A stretch of DNA of 64,000 nt from Metabacillus halosaccharovorans (GTDB lineage: Bacteria > Bacillota > Bacilli > Bacillales > Bacillaceae): the NCBI RefSeq assembly GCF_002019635.1, contig NZ_KV917372.1, forward strand, positions 992,001-1,056,000. The letters are read 5' to 3'. Numbering within the stretch: position 1 is the stretch's first letter; each line of letters begins with the position of its first letter. Below the pieces are notes generated by a model. That model did not search any database and had not been told where the DNA came from. It saw only the letters and a list, made by a program, of their open reading frames with translations. Of the stretch, positions 10,070 through 20,443 are shown piece by piece. The translations under genes and the position numbers were made by a program.

Positions 10070-10948
10070 CTACCTGACTTCGATCCCTTTAATGGCAGTG
10101 AAAAGAAATGATACATGAGGGATGCTTTTTCCGTTTGCATTTAAAATCAAATAACCTAAAATTGAATCAATTTCAGTTTTGCGTTGGTGATGAATATCTC
10201 GAAGCATAGATGATTCATTCTCAGAAGTTGAAGTACAAATTCCACACACATGGTCCCATAGTTTATCTTTATCTTCCATTCCAAGAATTAATATGACTTC
10301 TTCAAAAAGCTCATAAAATAATTTTTTATAATATTTATTGGTCAATAATTCTCCATTTTTCACTCGTAACAATGCTGTTAACGGATTTATAGTAGCATTG
10401 ACAATTAATTTTTCCTTTAACATTTTTTCCCATTCAGACAAAAATACAATTGGAAAGTGATTTATCTGTTCGTTTCTCAATAGGGACAGGTCATGAATTG
10501 GCTCAACTTGATCTTGATATAACGCAAGCTTTGTTAAACCTTCTCCTGTATGGTGAACAATATATTCATTTACCTTTAAAGCTCCGTGCTCGGCTATCCC
10601 TACAAATACGCGATGATGTAATAAAGAAGCTAATTGACTTACATGTCCCATTCCATTTTGCAGAAACACAATCGTTCTAGAGCTAAGCTTTTTTAGGTGA
10701 TTTATTATTGTTTCTAAATGGTATTGCTTTACAGTTATGATTAAAATGGACTCCTTATAACTTGTTTCCGATGTCGCACATACATTTGCAGTATGATAAG
10801 AATTCCCTTTAACCATCTGAATTCCTAAGTTATTAATCTGATCAGCCTGTTCTTGCCGCTTCGTATAAAGTGTAACTTTATGCTTTTTCGAAAGATAATA
10901 CGCATAAAGAAGACCTAAAGAACCTGCACCAATTACACCAATTTCCAT
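10070..10948 (-). CDS. panE: 2-dehydropantoate 2-reductase
   Basis: This NADPH enzyme reduces ketopantoate to pantoate in the pantothenate and CoA pathway. The start is taken at the ATG at 10948 (MEIGVIGAG), six bases after GTAGGTG, giving 292 residues. The N-terminal Rossmann motif GVIGAGSLGLLYA is clear, followed by FLQNGMGH near residue 98 and the substrate-domain stretch KLIVNATINPLTALL near residue 185 with its catalytic lysine. It matches ylbQ by position. coaD at 18.3 kb acts later in the same cofactor pathway. Confidence 0.9.
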   Translation of the reverse strand: MEIGVIGAGSLGLLYAYYLSKKHKVTLYTKRQEQADQINNLGIQMVKGNSYHTANVCATSETSYKESILIITVKQYHLETIINHLKKLSSRTIVFLQNGMGHVSQLASLLHHRVFVGIAEHGALKVNEYIVHHTGEGLTKLALYQDQVEPIHDLSLLRNEQINHFPIVFLSEWEKMLKEKLIVNATINPLTALLRVKNGELLTNKYYKKLFYELFEEVILILGMEDKDKLWDHVCGICTSTSENESSMLRDIHHQRKTEIDSILGYLILNANGKSIPHVSFLFTAIKGIEVR

Positions 10949-11141
10949 ATAATTCACCTACTTATTTAATACAATAAACACCCTTCCATTATACGTAATG
11001 ATCGTTTTTTTACATTAATCAGCACCATCATATCAAAAAAAACAACACTTATACTAGAATTTTGCCTATATTATTCTGATGAACAATAAACATGGATATG
11101 AAAGCGTTAAATCTTTTTCATATCACGTACTTCGCTCTGCA

Positions 11142-11150
11142 TGATATAAT
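11142..11150 (+). promoter_or_regulatory. Probable extended -10 of the ylbP promoter
   Basis: TGATATAAT is an extended -10 element (TGn plus TATAAT) about 70 bases before the ylbP start. No good -35 lies at 17 bases, which is typical of extended -10 promoters. Confidence 0.5.
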
Positions 11151-11219
11151 AGTATTACCTATTAATTTCATCTATTTTACATGATCTTTTCTAGATTATC
11201 GCATCAAGGGGGAAAAAAT

Positions 11220-11684
11220 ATGTTAAAAGTTGAAAGATTATTAGTCAATTATAAAACATTAGAGGAGTTTAAAAAGTTTAAAGAATATGGAATTCAAGAA
11301 CTATCAATGCTAGAGGATCTTCAATCAAACATAATTGAAGATGACAGCAACTCTCCATTTTATGGAGTTTACTTCGGAGATAAACTTGTGGCCAGGATGA
11401 GTCTTTATCAAGTTGACAAAAAATTCGACCAATACTTCCAACCCCAGCAAGATTACTTAGAATTATGGAAACTGGAGGTACTTCCTAATTACCAAGATAA
11501 AGGCTACGGAAGATCACTTGTTGAATATGCTAAATCTTTTCAACTACCCATTAAAACGAACCCCAGAGTAAAATCAAGTGAATTTTGGTCAAAGATGGGT
11601 TTTGAGCCTGTTAAGTATGATATGGATCGGGATAAAGGAGAAAACCCATTAGTATGGTATCCAGTTGGAACTACTCAGCAATAA
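11220..11684 (+). CDS. ylbP: N-acetyltransferase YlbP
   Basis: This is a GNAT-family acetyltransferase of 154 residues with unknown substrate. The start is set at MLKVERLLV, directly after AAGGGGG; thirteen upstream in-frame codons are excluded. The acetyl-CoA-binding motif follows the sequence LEVLPNYQDKGYGRSLVEYAK near residue 87, where Q/D-x-G-Y-G is the pyrophosphate loop. The position next to ylbO and panE/ylbQ matches ylbP of B. subtilis. Confidence 0.88.
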   Translation: MLKVERLLVNYKTLEEFKKFKEYGIQELSMLEDLQSNIIEDDSNSPFYGVYFGDKLVARMSLYQVDKKFDQYFQPQQDYLELWKLEVLPNYQDKGYGRSLVEYAKSFQLPIKTNPRVKSSEFWSKMGFEPVKYDMDRDKGENPLVWYPVGTTQQ

Positions 11685-11736
11685 ATTATTTCGACTTTTA
11701 GTCCGTATTCTAACTTGGTTTTAATAGTACAGAAAT

Positions 11737-11780
11737 ACAGCACGGAAGAAGTATAGTCCCCGTGCTGTTGTGTTTTCTCT
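11737..11780 (+). terminator. Intrinsic terminator after ylbP
   Basis: ACAGCACGG pairs with CCGTGCTGT, followed by TGTGTTTTCTCTTTT on the plus strand. It lies between convergent ylbP and ylbO. Confidence 0.7.
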
Positions 11781-11781
11781 T

Positions 11782-12408
11782 TTATTTTTCTACCCTCTCA
11801 AGGTTACCGTTTTTGTCCATTTGAAATTTAACCTTTCTGCTCCTTTCATCTTCTTGCAGAATCACCATTTTTCTAGCTCTATCCATTATTTCAATTAAAG
11901 CTCGATAATCCTCTTCAACTATTTGAATATGATTAACAAGTGATTGTTTTTCCTGCTGAAGCTCAGCTATTCTTCTTTCCAAACTTTGGATTTTATTTTT
12001 CAATTGACTATTCTCCTCTTGGACAACCTGAAGAGATGGAGCCTCTTCATATTGTTGAAGAAAGGAAATAAGCTCTTTTATTGTATTTTTCGATTGAGAA
12101 TCAGTCGGGATTGCAGGAGCTTCTCCGGCTACTTCATCATGAGATTCAGTAAGATCTTCTGTATCTTGTGAAATATGTGTTCTTAGTTCTTTTCTTTGTT
12201 TTTTCGCAACTTCAATTCCTGTTTTATATTGTTTTCGAACATATGAATTCCATCTAAACCCACAAGCTGCAGGTGTTCTGGATAGTTTGCGTCCAACTTC
12301 CTCAAAAGCTGCAAGTTGGGTAGCCCCTTCTCGAATATGTCTCAACACAACTTCAGCTAACAATAAATCTTCATCATGTGTCCACGCATCTTGACGAGTA
12401 GTTGTCAT
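11782..12408 (-). CDS. gerR: RsfA-family prespore transcription regulator (YlbO/GerR)
   Basis: This is a sporulation transcription factor of the RsfA family. The start is set at MTTTRQDAW, preceded by GGAGGGAGAT, giving 208 residues. The N-terminus is a Myb/SANT-like domain ([20 protein letters not shown] to [13 protein letters not shown], residues 4-60). A charged linker and a long leucine-rich coiled coil (about residues 125-185, [21 protein letters not shown]) follow. B. subtilis has two such proteins, RsfA and YlbO/GerR. The position between rpmF and ylbP points to YlbO/GerR, which shapes the sigma E programme in the mother cell. Confidence 0.85.
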   Translation of the reverse strand: MTTTRQDAWTHDEDLLLAEVVLRHIREGATQLAAFEEVGRKLSRTPAACGFRWNSYVRKQYKTGIEVAKKQRKELRTHISQDTEDLTESHDEVAGEAPAIPTDSQSKNTIKELISFLQQYEEAPSLQVVQEENSQLKNKIQSLERRIAELQQEKQSLVNHIQIVEEDYRALIEIMDRARKMVILQEDERSRKVKFQMDKNGNLERVEK

Positions 12409-12611
12409 GATATCTCCCTCCATAAATTACTTTTTTCTATACATATGCAGCTAATAGATTAAGTAGACTAAATTACACTCTATTATGTATGAAAAAAGAG
12501 GGGGACAAATCTACCCTTTTATATTTAAAGCATTAAAATCAAAATGGTAGAATATTACTGATGGTTATTTAATCTCAACATATATTCCATAACTCGTTGA
12601 ACTTAATACAT

Positions 12612-12650
12612 AAAAAAGCGTAAGAATCTAAGATTCTTACGCTTTTAAGC
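12612..12650. terminator. Intrinsic terminator after rpmF
   Basis: AAAAGCGTAAGAATCT and AGATTCTTACGCTTTT form a perfect 16-bp stem with a one-base centre. It ends the ylbN-rpmF unit on the minus strand; flanking A and T runs would let it work in both directions. Confidence 0.85.
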
Positions 12651-12663
12651 TGTTACAAATGTA

Positions 12664-12837
12664 TTATTTGCTAACAACGTCTTTTCCTTTGTATGTCCCA
12701 CATGCTTTACATACACGGTGAGCAAGTTTGCTTTCACCGCAGTTTGGGCATTCTACCATACCAGGTACTTGTAGTTTAAAATGTGTACGACGTAGTCGTT
12801 TTCTCGTTTTAGAAGTTCTTCTAAAAGGTACAGCCAT
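12664..12837 (-). CDS. rpmF: 50S ribosomal protein L32
   Basis: This is a 57-residue ribosomal protein of the large subunit. It begins [19 protein letters not shown], preceded by AAGGAGGTGGG; eight earlier in-frame codons are leader. It has the zinc-binding form: CPNC near residue 30 and CKAC near residue 43. The gene lies 85 bases after ylbN in the usual ylbN-rpmF pair. Confidence 0.98.
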   Translation of the reverse strand: MAVPFRRTSKTRKRLRRTHFKLQVPGMVECPNCGESKLAHRVCKACGTYKGKDVVSK

Positions 12838-12922
12838 TATTCCCACCTCCTTAAAGAGCATTACGCATAAAGAAACCGATTAGAACCGGTTCAATCGCTG
12901 TTGTTAAGCTATAAAAAAATAA

Positions 12923-13441
12923 TTAGCTTTCTTCATTTTCGAAGAAATTTGCCAGTCCAGCCAACCTGGGATCAATCTTTTTGTTTTGATCTTCTTCAGA
13001 AATAACTTCCCAATCTTTACCGGCTTGAGGAGCAGCACCTTCTTCATTTGTTACATCATCACAGAACACTTGCATTGGAATTTCAACCACTATGATTTCT
13101 TTAATAATGGGGATTAGATCAATCACGTCACCCTCTGGAAGATAAAAATCCTCTTCCGTTTCATAGTCTGATGGTTTTAATAAGAAAGTTTCCGTTGTAT
13201 CAATTGAAAATGGATACGGAACATCCACTAAAGTTCGAGAACAAGGTAAAACCATTGAACCTGAAATTGATAAGTGGAATGTAGCTTTGGTCGAACTAAT
13301 ATCAGCTCTTCCTTTAACATTTACTAATGAGATGTCTCGAATATCCGAATGAGTTCTAACCAAATCACTTAGATCAATTTCTTCATCAATCTTTAGCCCC
13401 TTGCTTTGCAATTGATGTAGTTGACTAATTGTCCATTTCAA
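12923..13441 (-). CDS. ylbN: YceD-family protein YlbN (DUF177)
   Basis: This is a 172-residue member of the YceD/DUF177 family, which accompanies rpmF across bacteria and is linked to 23S rRNA and ribosome accumulation; its biochemical activity is not settled. It starts with TTG at 13441 after GAGGTGAT. The conserved core CSRTLVDVPYPFSIDTTETF lies near residue 62, and the C-terminal VFCDDVTNEEG near residue 124 matches the family C-motif. ylbN-rpmF read as one unit. Confidence 0.93.
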   Translation of the reverse strand: MKWTISQLHQLQSKGLKIDEEIDLSDLVRTHSDIRDISLVNVKGRADISSTKATFHLSISGSMVLPCSRTLVDVPYPFSIDTTETFLLKPSDYETEEDFYLPEGDVIDLIPIIKEIIVVEIPMQVFCDDVTNEEGAAPQAGKDWEVISEEDQNKKIDPRLAGLANFFENEES

Positions 13442-13713
13442 TACATATCACCTCAAGGCAACAAAGGTAATTATAGCCTTCGCAATTATATTTGTCAATA
13501 TTTTTTCTTTACAGTGTAAGTATACATGATAATCTATTTATTTCAAAATATAATTAGTACATTCATTGATGGTTTGGTATATTTAATTCATTTCTCTTTA
13601 TTATTTTTCATTTTTCAGAAAAACTTTCGAACAAGATGAGATATAATGATAAGAAATTGGTTATTGTGATAGTAAATAACTATTTTGAAATTATAGTAAA
13701 ATGTGGTGAGAAT

Positions 13714-14937
13714 ATGAATGTTTTAGGAATTGTAGTTGAGTACAACCCATTTCATAACGGACATTTATTTCATTTAAATGAATCTAAAAAAATGACGAAT
13801 GCTGATATTGTTATAGCGGTTATGAGTGGATATTTTTTACAACGCGGCGAACCAGCAATTGTCTCAAAATGGACGAGAACTGAGATGGCTCTTGCCAGCG
13901 GTGTTGACTTAGTGGTTGAATTACCTTATGCATTTGCCACCCAAAAGGCTGAAACATTTGCTAATGGTGCTGTTTCAATTCTTGATGCCCTGTACTGTGA
14001 TTTCCTCTGTTTTGGGAGTGAGACAGGAGAAATCGAGCCTTTTTTAGCTACAAAAGAGATGTTATCAAAAGCAGAAAAGAATTACGAAGAACTTATTAAA
14101 CACTATATAAAAACTGGTATTAGCTATCCGAAAGCGCTAACACTAGCTTTTCAGAATCTTCAGTCTAGAGAACATGATTCATGTTTTATAGATCTTTCAT
14201 TACCTAATAATATTTTAGGTTATCATTATGTTAAAGCTATACATGACCAGGAATCATCCATGAAACCAACAACAATAAAGCGTACGTCTGCCGGATATCA
14301 TGATCTTCATTTCCATTCACCAACAATAGCTAGTGCAACTAGTATACGAAAAGCAATTTTTTCAGATAATCGAGAAATTGGCGCATATGTTCCTAATCAA
14401 ACATTTAACCTTTTAAACGATTATGAAAGACAACATCAAATTCTTCATCAATGGGAATGTTACTTCCACCTTTTAAAATATCGTATAATGACAATGAGCT
14501 TAGATGAAATTAACGCAATCTATGAAGTTGAGGAAGGTCTTGAATATAGGTTGAAACAACAAATTCAAAAAGCTACAAGCTTTCAGGAATTTATGGAAAG
14601 AATGAAAACAAAGAGGTATACCTGGACAAGACTACAAAGATTATGTACACATATATTAACTAACACGACTAAAAATCAAATAAAAAGTCAAACCCTTCAA
14701 AGATCTCCTTATATTCGGTTATTGGGAATGTCATCTAATGGCAGGGAATATTTAAGCACGCATAAAAAAAAGATGAAGTTACCAGTTATCTCAAAACTTT
14801 CAACGTTTAAACATCCAATATTAGATCTTGATGTAAAAGCTGCAAATACATATTTTATGATTATGCCTGAGCCTTTACGTTCCGAACTTCTTCAAAAAGA
14901 GTTTGCCACACCGCCTATTCGGATTGAAAAAATTTAA
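13714..14937 (+). CDS. tmcAL: tRNA(Met) cytidine acetate ligase
   Basis: TmcAL (YlbM) makes N4-acetylcytidine at the wobble position of elongator tRNA-Met, using acetate and ATP. The start is set at MNVLGIVVEYNPFHNGH after GTGGTGAG, giving 407 residues; 26 upstream in-frame codons have no RBS. The nucleotidyltransferase HxGH motif is His14-Asn-Gly-His17. SGYFLQRGEPAIVSKWTRTEMAL (near residue 48) and the second nucleotide motif SATSIRKAI (near residue 207) are also present. It is transcribed away from ylbN, as in B. subtilis. Confidence 0.95.
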   Translation: MNVLGIVVEYNPFHNGHLFHLNESKKMTNADIVIAVMSGYFLQRGEPAIVSKWTRTEMALASGVDLVVELPYAFATQKAETFANGAVSILDALYCDFLCFGSETGEIEPFLATKEMLSKAEKNYEELIKHYIKTGISYPKALTLAFQNLQSREHDSCFIDLSLPNNILGYHYVKAIHDQESSMKPTTIKRTSAGYHDLHFHSPTIASATSIRKAIFSDNREIGAYVPNQTFNLLNDYERQHQILHQWECYFHLLKYRIMTMSLDEINAIYEVEEGLEYRLKQQIQKATSFQEFMERMKTKRYTWTRLQRLCTHILTNTTKNQIKSQTLQRSPYIRLLGMSSNGREYLSTHKKKMKLPVISKLSTFKHPILDLDVKAANTYFMIMPEPLRSELLQKEFATPPIRIEKI

Positions 14938-14961
14938 GAGAAAGGAATCCCTTTCTCTTAA
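14934..14961. terminator. Hairpin between tmcAL and ylbL
   Basis: TTAAGAGAAAGG and CCTTTCTCTTAA form a perfect 12-bp stem that includes the tmcAL stop codon. T runs are weak on both strands, so its strength as a terminator is uncertain, but the convergent setting fits. Confidence 0.55.
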
Positions 14962-14979
14962 CGATCATCTTGTATTTGA

Positions 14980-16008
14980 TTATGCATTTTTTTGCTCCAA
15001 ATTATTTAGGTATTCAATCGCTTCATCAAACGTATCCACAGGGATTATTTCCATGTCAGTCCCAATCTTTTTCCCTGTTTCAACAGCCTCGTTGTAATTT
15101 GATGCTTGATCCCCGTTTTCATTTGGTGCAAAGAAAATGTCAATTCCTTCTTTATCAGCAGCAACAATTTTCTGTGATATACCACCAATTGGACCAACTA
15201 TCCCTTCAGCATTTATCGTACCGGTACCAGCAATTTGATAACCTTTCGTTAAGTCACCTTCGGTTAACTGATTGTAAATTTCAAGTGACATCATGAGTCC
15301 TGCTGATGGACCGCCTATTTCCTCTGTCTGAAGCTCAATTTCAGGCTCTACATCCATTTGTCGATCTGTCACCAGTGATATTCCCAACCCTATTTTTTCT
15401 GGTTGATTCGGGAATGCTGACAAGGTTACTCTAACTTCGTCCCGTTTTCCTTCACGCTCAAAAGTTATAATTACTTCTTCTCCCTCTTTCTTTTTCGCTA
15501 CATATTCAATAAATTCTTCAGCAGTTTGAAACTCTAATGAATCTACTTTATAAATCCGGTCTCCCACCTCTAATTTTGATGCAGCAGGCATATTTTTTAT
15601 CACCCCATCTACATAAATACCATGGAATGAATATTCTACTTTTTTATTTGCTTTTTCATACGCAACAGATATAGCTGCTTCTTGAGACACTTCCATCATA
15701 TGTAATTGTCTGTTCATATAATCTTTATCAGACTCATCTTCCCTCTTTATGTCTTCTAAAGGGTGAATATAGTAAAATTCGTTTACCTTTGCCCACACGT
15801 ATGTTAAAGGATTCGCACGACCAAAACGAACTGTTGTTAAGGAAAAGCTGCCTTTTTCATCATCAAAACCATTTTCAACCTTTATTATTGGTTCAAGTTC
15901 AGACGCCATACCAGGTTGGGTAATGTAAAAAGGAAGCTTTATGAAAGACATAATTAGCAAAACAATTGCTAATACCAAGCCTGAACGCAAAATTGTTCTA
16001 CTCTTCAT
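14980..16008 (-). CDS. ylbL: PDZ-Lon-type membrane serine protease YlbL
   Basis: This is a SepM-like secreted or membrane-anchored protease of 342 residues. It begins at MKSRTILRSG after AAGGAG, with its first codons overlapping the ylbK end by 11 bases. A single N-terminal membrane helix (about residues 7-29) is followed by a PDZ domain (VIKNMPAASKLEVGDRIYKV, about 120-200) and a Lon-type protease domain. The Ser-Lys dyad is visible in GGPSAGLMM and GISQKIVAADKEGI. In B. subtilis YlbL helps control the DNA damage checkpoint by degrading the division inhibitor YneA; the substrate here is inferred only. Confidence 0.9.
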   Translation of the reverse strand: MKSRTILRSGLVLAIVLLIMSFIKLPFYITQPGMASELEPIIKVENGFDDEKGSFSLTTVRFGRANPLTYVWAKVNEFYYIHPLEDIKREDESDKDYMNRQLHMMEVSQEAAISVAYEKANKKVEYSFHGIYVDGVIKNMPAASKLEVGDRIYKVDSLEFQTAEEFIEYVAKKKEGEEVIITFEREGKRDEVRVTLSAFPNQPEKIGLGISLVTDRQMDVEPEIELQTEEIGGPSAGLMMSLEIYNQLTEGDLTKGYQIAGTGTINAEGIVGPIGGISQKIVAADKEGIDIFFAPNENGDQASNYNEAVETGKKIGTDMEIIPVDTFDEAIEYLNNLEQKNA

Positions 16009-16852
16009 CAGAGTGATTCTCCTTCCACTTCTCAATCAAATCTTTTATTTTAGGAATATGCTGTTTAGCTTCCAATTCTCCTATCTCAATGATTTCCTTA
16101 ATGTTAGTAAATGCCCGTGAGCTGTACTGTTCAACATGTGGTCTAATCATTACATCAGAAGCAATTTCTCTATGATGTACTAGTTCATCCTGCATAATAT
16201 CCAGACTTTGGAGAATTACATCAAATATTGAGGTGATATCTTCATTTTTTTTCACATGTGATACATCGACTGCTATCACAATATCAGCACCCATAGATTT
16301 CACAACCGACACAGGCACCCGGTCAACTACTCCACCATCCACCAATAGTTTACCATCAATTTTTTCAGGAACAAAGATCCCTGGAATAGCAATACTAGCA
16401 CGAACTGCTTCTGCAACAGGTCCACTATTAAATATAACCTTTTTTCCATCATATAAATCTGTTGCCACAACGGCAACAGGTATATCTAATTCCTCAAATT
16501 TTTTTTGGTGAGTAAATAATCGAATAAGTTCTTTTACTCTGTTTCCAGAAATAAAGCCCATCTTTGGAACAGTGTAATCTAGATAGTATCTTCGCTTAAA
16601 TGCTAGAGCAAATTGATATAGTCTTTCCAAGCTAATTCCAGCAGCATAGAAACTTCCGACTAATGCCCCCATACTACTTCCCGCAATAAGGTTAATGGGT
16701 ATTCCTTCATCTTTTAAAACCTTCAATACACCTAAGTGTGCGAAGCCTCTTGCTCCACCTGATCCAAGCGCTAGTCCTATTTTAGGATCTCGTTCCAAGG
16801 AGAATCCCTCCTTACTTTGTCTATGCTTATTAAGAAATGATTGTACATTCAT
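15998..16852 (-). CDS. ylbK: Patatin-like phospholipase family protein YlbK
   Basis: This is a 284-residue RssA/patatin-type serine hydrolase. The oxyanion-hole loop GSGGARGFAHLGVL (near residue 30), the nucleophile elbow GSSMG (near residue 58) and the catalytic Asp in DGGVVDRVP (near residue 171) are all present, so the Ser-Asp dyad is intact. There is no signal peptide or membrane helix. The physiological substrate is not known. It is coupled to ylbL by an 11-base overlap. Confidence 0.9.
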   Translation of the reverse strand: MNVQSFLNKHRQSKEGFSLERDPKIGLALGSGGARGFAHLGVLKVLKDEGIPINLIAGSSMGALVGSFYAAGISLERLYQFALAFKRRYYLDYTVPKMGFISGNRVKELIRLFTHQKKFEELDIPVAVVATDLYDGKKVIFNSGPVAEAVRASIAIPGIFVPEKIDGKLLVDGGVVDRVPVSVVKSMGADIVIAVDVSHVKKNEDITSIFDVILQSLDIMQDELVHHREIASDVMIRPHVEQYSSRAFTNIKEIIEIGELEAKQHIPKIKDLIEKWKENHSDEE

Positions 16853-17039
16853 ACTTTAACGTTTTGTTAGGACTATATTATTCAAGCATTATCAAACTAA
16901 TGTATAAACTGGTGTAACATTCTTGTGGTCTAAAATATACACCTATTTACGTATATTGAATTAATGAGAACTGTACAAGTACTTGAACTTTTATTTCTAA
17001 GGAACTTGTTGCTTAAAAGATACTAGGGGGCGTCATATT

Positions 17040-18263
17040 TTGAGTTTTTCATCAAAACTAAAGACAATGTTCATCGCCATTTTTATTAGTGGTTTAACGA
17101 TTGCGATTATTCTCAATCCTAAGGAATCACTCGATGCTTCTCTAAGAGGCTTAACCATATGGTGGGAAGTTGTCTTTCCATCATTACTTCCCTTTTTTAT
17201 TGTATCAGAACTTCTTATCGGATTTGGGGTTGTAAGATTTATCGGAGTTTTATTAGAACCATTAATGAGACCTGTATTCCGGGTTCCAGGGGTTGGTGGA
17301 TTTGTCTGGGCAATGGGAATGGCCTCCGGTAATCCGGCCGGTGCCAAGCTTACAGCAAGAATGAGACAAGAAAAACAACTTACAAAAATTCAAGCCGAGC
17401 GATTAGTTTCTTTTACAAGCTCCTCGAATCCTTTATTTATCTTTGGGGCTGTGGCAGTAGGGTTCTTTGATAAACCTTCCCTTGGGATTTTATTAGCAGC
17501 TGCACACTATCTAGGAAATCTTTGTGTAGGGCTTACGATGAGGTTTTACGGAAAATCTGATGATACATTCAAAAATGGTAAGAAGAGGCTTTTTCCCTCT
17601 CCTTCTCAAGCATTTAAAGAGCTTCATTCAACAAGGGTCAACGAAACCCGACCTCTAGGGAAAATGCTTGGAGATGCTGTTATCTCGTCCATACAAACCT
17701 TATTAATGATTGGTGGGTTTATTATCCTTTTTTCAGTATTTAATAAAATCTTAGCCATCATTCATGTTACACAGCTGATCGGTGTTGTTTTTTCTGGCGC
17801 CTTATCACTTTTTCATATCGCTTCAGATCTTAGTGTTCCTTTAATTACTGGAATTTTTGAAATTACACTAGGTAATCAACTTGTTAGTGAGACAAACGCT
17901 AGTTTGCTTGAAAAAGTTATGATTGCAAGTTTTATCTTAGCCTTTGGAGGATTATCTATTCAAGCCCAAGTTGCAAGCATTTTAGCTGATACTGATATTC
18001 GGTTTAAACCCTTTTTTATTGCAAGAATTTTGCAAGGTATTTATTCTTCAATTATCGCATTTCTTCTCTTTAAGCCAATATATCTCAATCTGGAATCATT
18101 TAACACTAGCGAATTACCCGTTATGTTAATGAAACATGGACCAGGATTGGCTAAAGTTTATTGGGAAATGATTGTACAAAGTGGTCCGCTCATTACAATT
18201 ATTTCGTTACTTTTCTATATTTTTCTATATAGTAAAAGAAATGTCTTTACGAAAACGAGTTAA
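17040..18263 (+). CDS. ylbJ: Sporulation integral membrane protein YlbJ
   Basis: This is a polytopic membrane protein of 407 residues needed for normal sporulation in B. subtilis, where it is in the sigma E regulon. It starts with TTG at 17040 after CTAGGGGG. I count about eight hydrophobic segments, and it has the nucleoside-recognition (gate) domain signature VFPSLLPFFIVSELL near residue 46 and a glycine-rich GVGGFVWAMGMASGNPAGAK near residue 87. It is convergent with coaD across a shared hairpin. The transported or sensed molecule is unknown. Confidence 0.92.
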   Translation: MSFSSKLKTMFIAIFISGLTIAIILNPKESLDASLRGLTIWWEVVFPSLLPFFIVSELLIGFGVVRFIGVLLEPLMRPVFRVPGVGGFVWAMGMASGNPAGAKLTARMRQEKQLTKIQAERLVSFTSSSNPLFIFGAVAVGFFDKPSLGILLAAAHYLGNLCVGLTMRFYGKSDDTFKNGKKRLFPSPSQAFKELHSTRVNETRPLGKMLGDAVISSIQTLLMIGGFIILFSVFNKILAIIHVTQLIGVVFSGALSLFHIASDLSVPLITGIFEITLGNQLVSETNASLLEKVMIASFILAFGGLSIQAQVASILADTDIRFKPFFIARILQGIYSSIIAFLLFKPIYLNLESFNTSELPVMLMKHGPGLAKVYWEMIVQSGPLITIISLLFYIFLYSKRNVFTKTS

Positions 18264-18272
18264 TTGCACGGC

Positions 18273-18295
18273 AAAAGGTGAGGGGGCCTCACCTT

Positions 18296-18297
<2 letters not shown>
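18273..18297. terminator. Shared terminator of ylbJ and coaD
   Basis: AAAAGGTGAGG pairs with CCTCACCTTTT around GGG, an 11-bp stem flanked by A and T tracts. It overlaps the coaD stop codon and lies 10 bases past ylbJ. Confidence 0.8.
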
Positions 18298-19350
<1,053 letters not shown>

Positions 19351-19675
19351 CTGTTTCACCACTACTTCTAATTTTTACTTTTTAAGATATGTAATATGCA
19401 TCAAAAAACTTGACTTTTCCCGCTTCCTATCGCGAAGATATTTGTTTCCTTATACTCTCGTTCATATTTTTACCGATCGTATAATGTGGATTGAAATCAA
19501 TTAACCAAAAAGAATCCACTTTCAAGTTTCACTTTATCCTACCACAGCCATTCTATAGGATACAAACATTTCCTTTCTAGACGTACTTAGTCATTAAAGC
19601 CTTTAAATACCTTAGTATGTTAAAAGAATTTTTTTGAAATTACTATGTATACAGATAGATGAATTGGTGATAATG

Positions 19676-19834
19676 AGTAGTAACAACATCGATTCGTTGA
19701 TGTTGTTGCCAACCGCGGAGAAGACTTACGTTTCCCCATAAGTTCTTCCTCCGGTTTCTCCTCTCCCTTTGCCTTCAGCCTTTAGGAAAAGGTATTGAAG
19801 GACCCTGCAGGATGTATCTGTAGGGTTTTTTTTG
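19676..19834 (+). ncRNA. Structured small RNA at the ylbG-ylbH locus
   Basis: Four hairpins follow each other on the plus strand. H1 is a perfect 9-bp stem (19682-19690 with 19699-19707). H2 is a long, slightly bulged stem (19711-19728 with 19739-19756) with a C-rich loop. H3 is a 6+5-bp stem (19772-19783 with 19788-19801). H4 is a terminator (ACCCTGCAG with CTGTAGGGT, 19802-19826) followed by seven further Ts. Between H2 and H3 a single-stranded TTTCTCCTCTCCCTTT tract is complementary to Shine-Dalgarno sites. A conserved RNA motif called the ylbH leader is known at this locus in bacilli. The terminator T run is on the plus strand, so this copy looks like a free RNA divergent from rsmD, not its leader. 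The promoter is unclear: GATAAT at 19670-19675 would place the 5' end just before H1. Confidence 0.7.
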
Positions 19835-19982
19835 TCCTGTTCAACGATTCAACTATCTTAACAAATTTAATATAAGAATAGACACCAAAATTAGTACACT
19901 ACCCTCTTAACTTTTTACTAGGTTCATGCTATAGTGATATTCGGTAAAATGTACGGATAAACAAATCTTTAGGGGGATAAAT

Positions 19983-20372
19983 ATGATTCAACGATTCATT
20001 GAACTTGGTGAAGGATATTCAGATATTTATGAGTTAATAGAAACTTCCAAGGCTAATCAACATAGAGTGACTCAGTTAATAGCATTACATACGAAACGTA
20101 ACACAAAAGAAGTTACTTCACTTGTTGTTATAATGAAGCCAACAGATCCTGGAAATTTTCAAGCTATTTATATTTGTCGTGAAGGAATTTCTAATCCAAA
20201 TTTTATTACAAACAAACGTTATGAGTTATTTAAAGAACTTGCAGAATTATTACATAAACAAATTATTGAAATTGAAGTAAAACCTTCATCAATGTTTAAC
20301 GAAATAGACTTATATTACCAGTATTTAATTGGTATTCTCCGTTTAAATCACTTATTACCACCATTACAGTAA
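19983..20372 (+). CDS. Conserved Bacillaceae protein, DUF7147-like
   Basis: This is a soluble protein of 129 residues with no membrane segment or known catalytic motif. It begins MIQRFIELGEGYSDIYELIE, and similar proteins in other bacilli carry the label DUF7147. TAGGGGGA lies five bases before the ATG, and TTAACT-17-TATAGT at 19907-19935 is a fair sigma A promoter. It lies just downstream of the structured RNA terminator and converges on ylbG. It is absent from the B. subtilis ylb order as I remember it. Confidence 0.7.
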   Translation: MIQRFIELGEGYSDIYELIETSKANQHRVTQLIALHTKRNTKEVTSLVVIMKPTDPGNFQAIYICREGISNPNFITNKRYELFKELAELLHKQIIEIEVKPSSMFNEIDLYYQYLIGILRLNHLLPPLQ

Positions 20373-20398
20373 ACACTATCTTAAAATAGCTGTAAATA

Positions 20399-20441
20399 AA
20401 AAGAATGTTTGAAGGTGACTTTACCCTCAAACATTCTTTTT
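20399..20441. terminator. Shared terminator between DUF7147 gene and ylbG
   Basis: AAAAGAATGTTTGA pairs with TCAAACATTCTTTT, with an inner GGT/ACC, flanked by A and T runs. It serves both convergent genes. Confidence 0.85.
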
Positions 20442-20443
20442 GT

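Noticed and set aside
11099-11113. cre-like TGAAAGCGTTAAAT upstream of ylbP
   Set aside because: It lacks the conserved C near the 3' end and is not palindromic enough.
19363-19680. cis-acting leader of rsmD on the minus strand
   Set aside because: The hairpin series ends in a T run on the plus strand, and no minus-strand terminator or sequestration structure next to rsmD was found.
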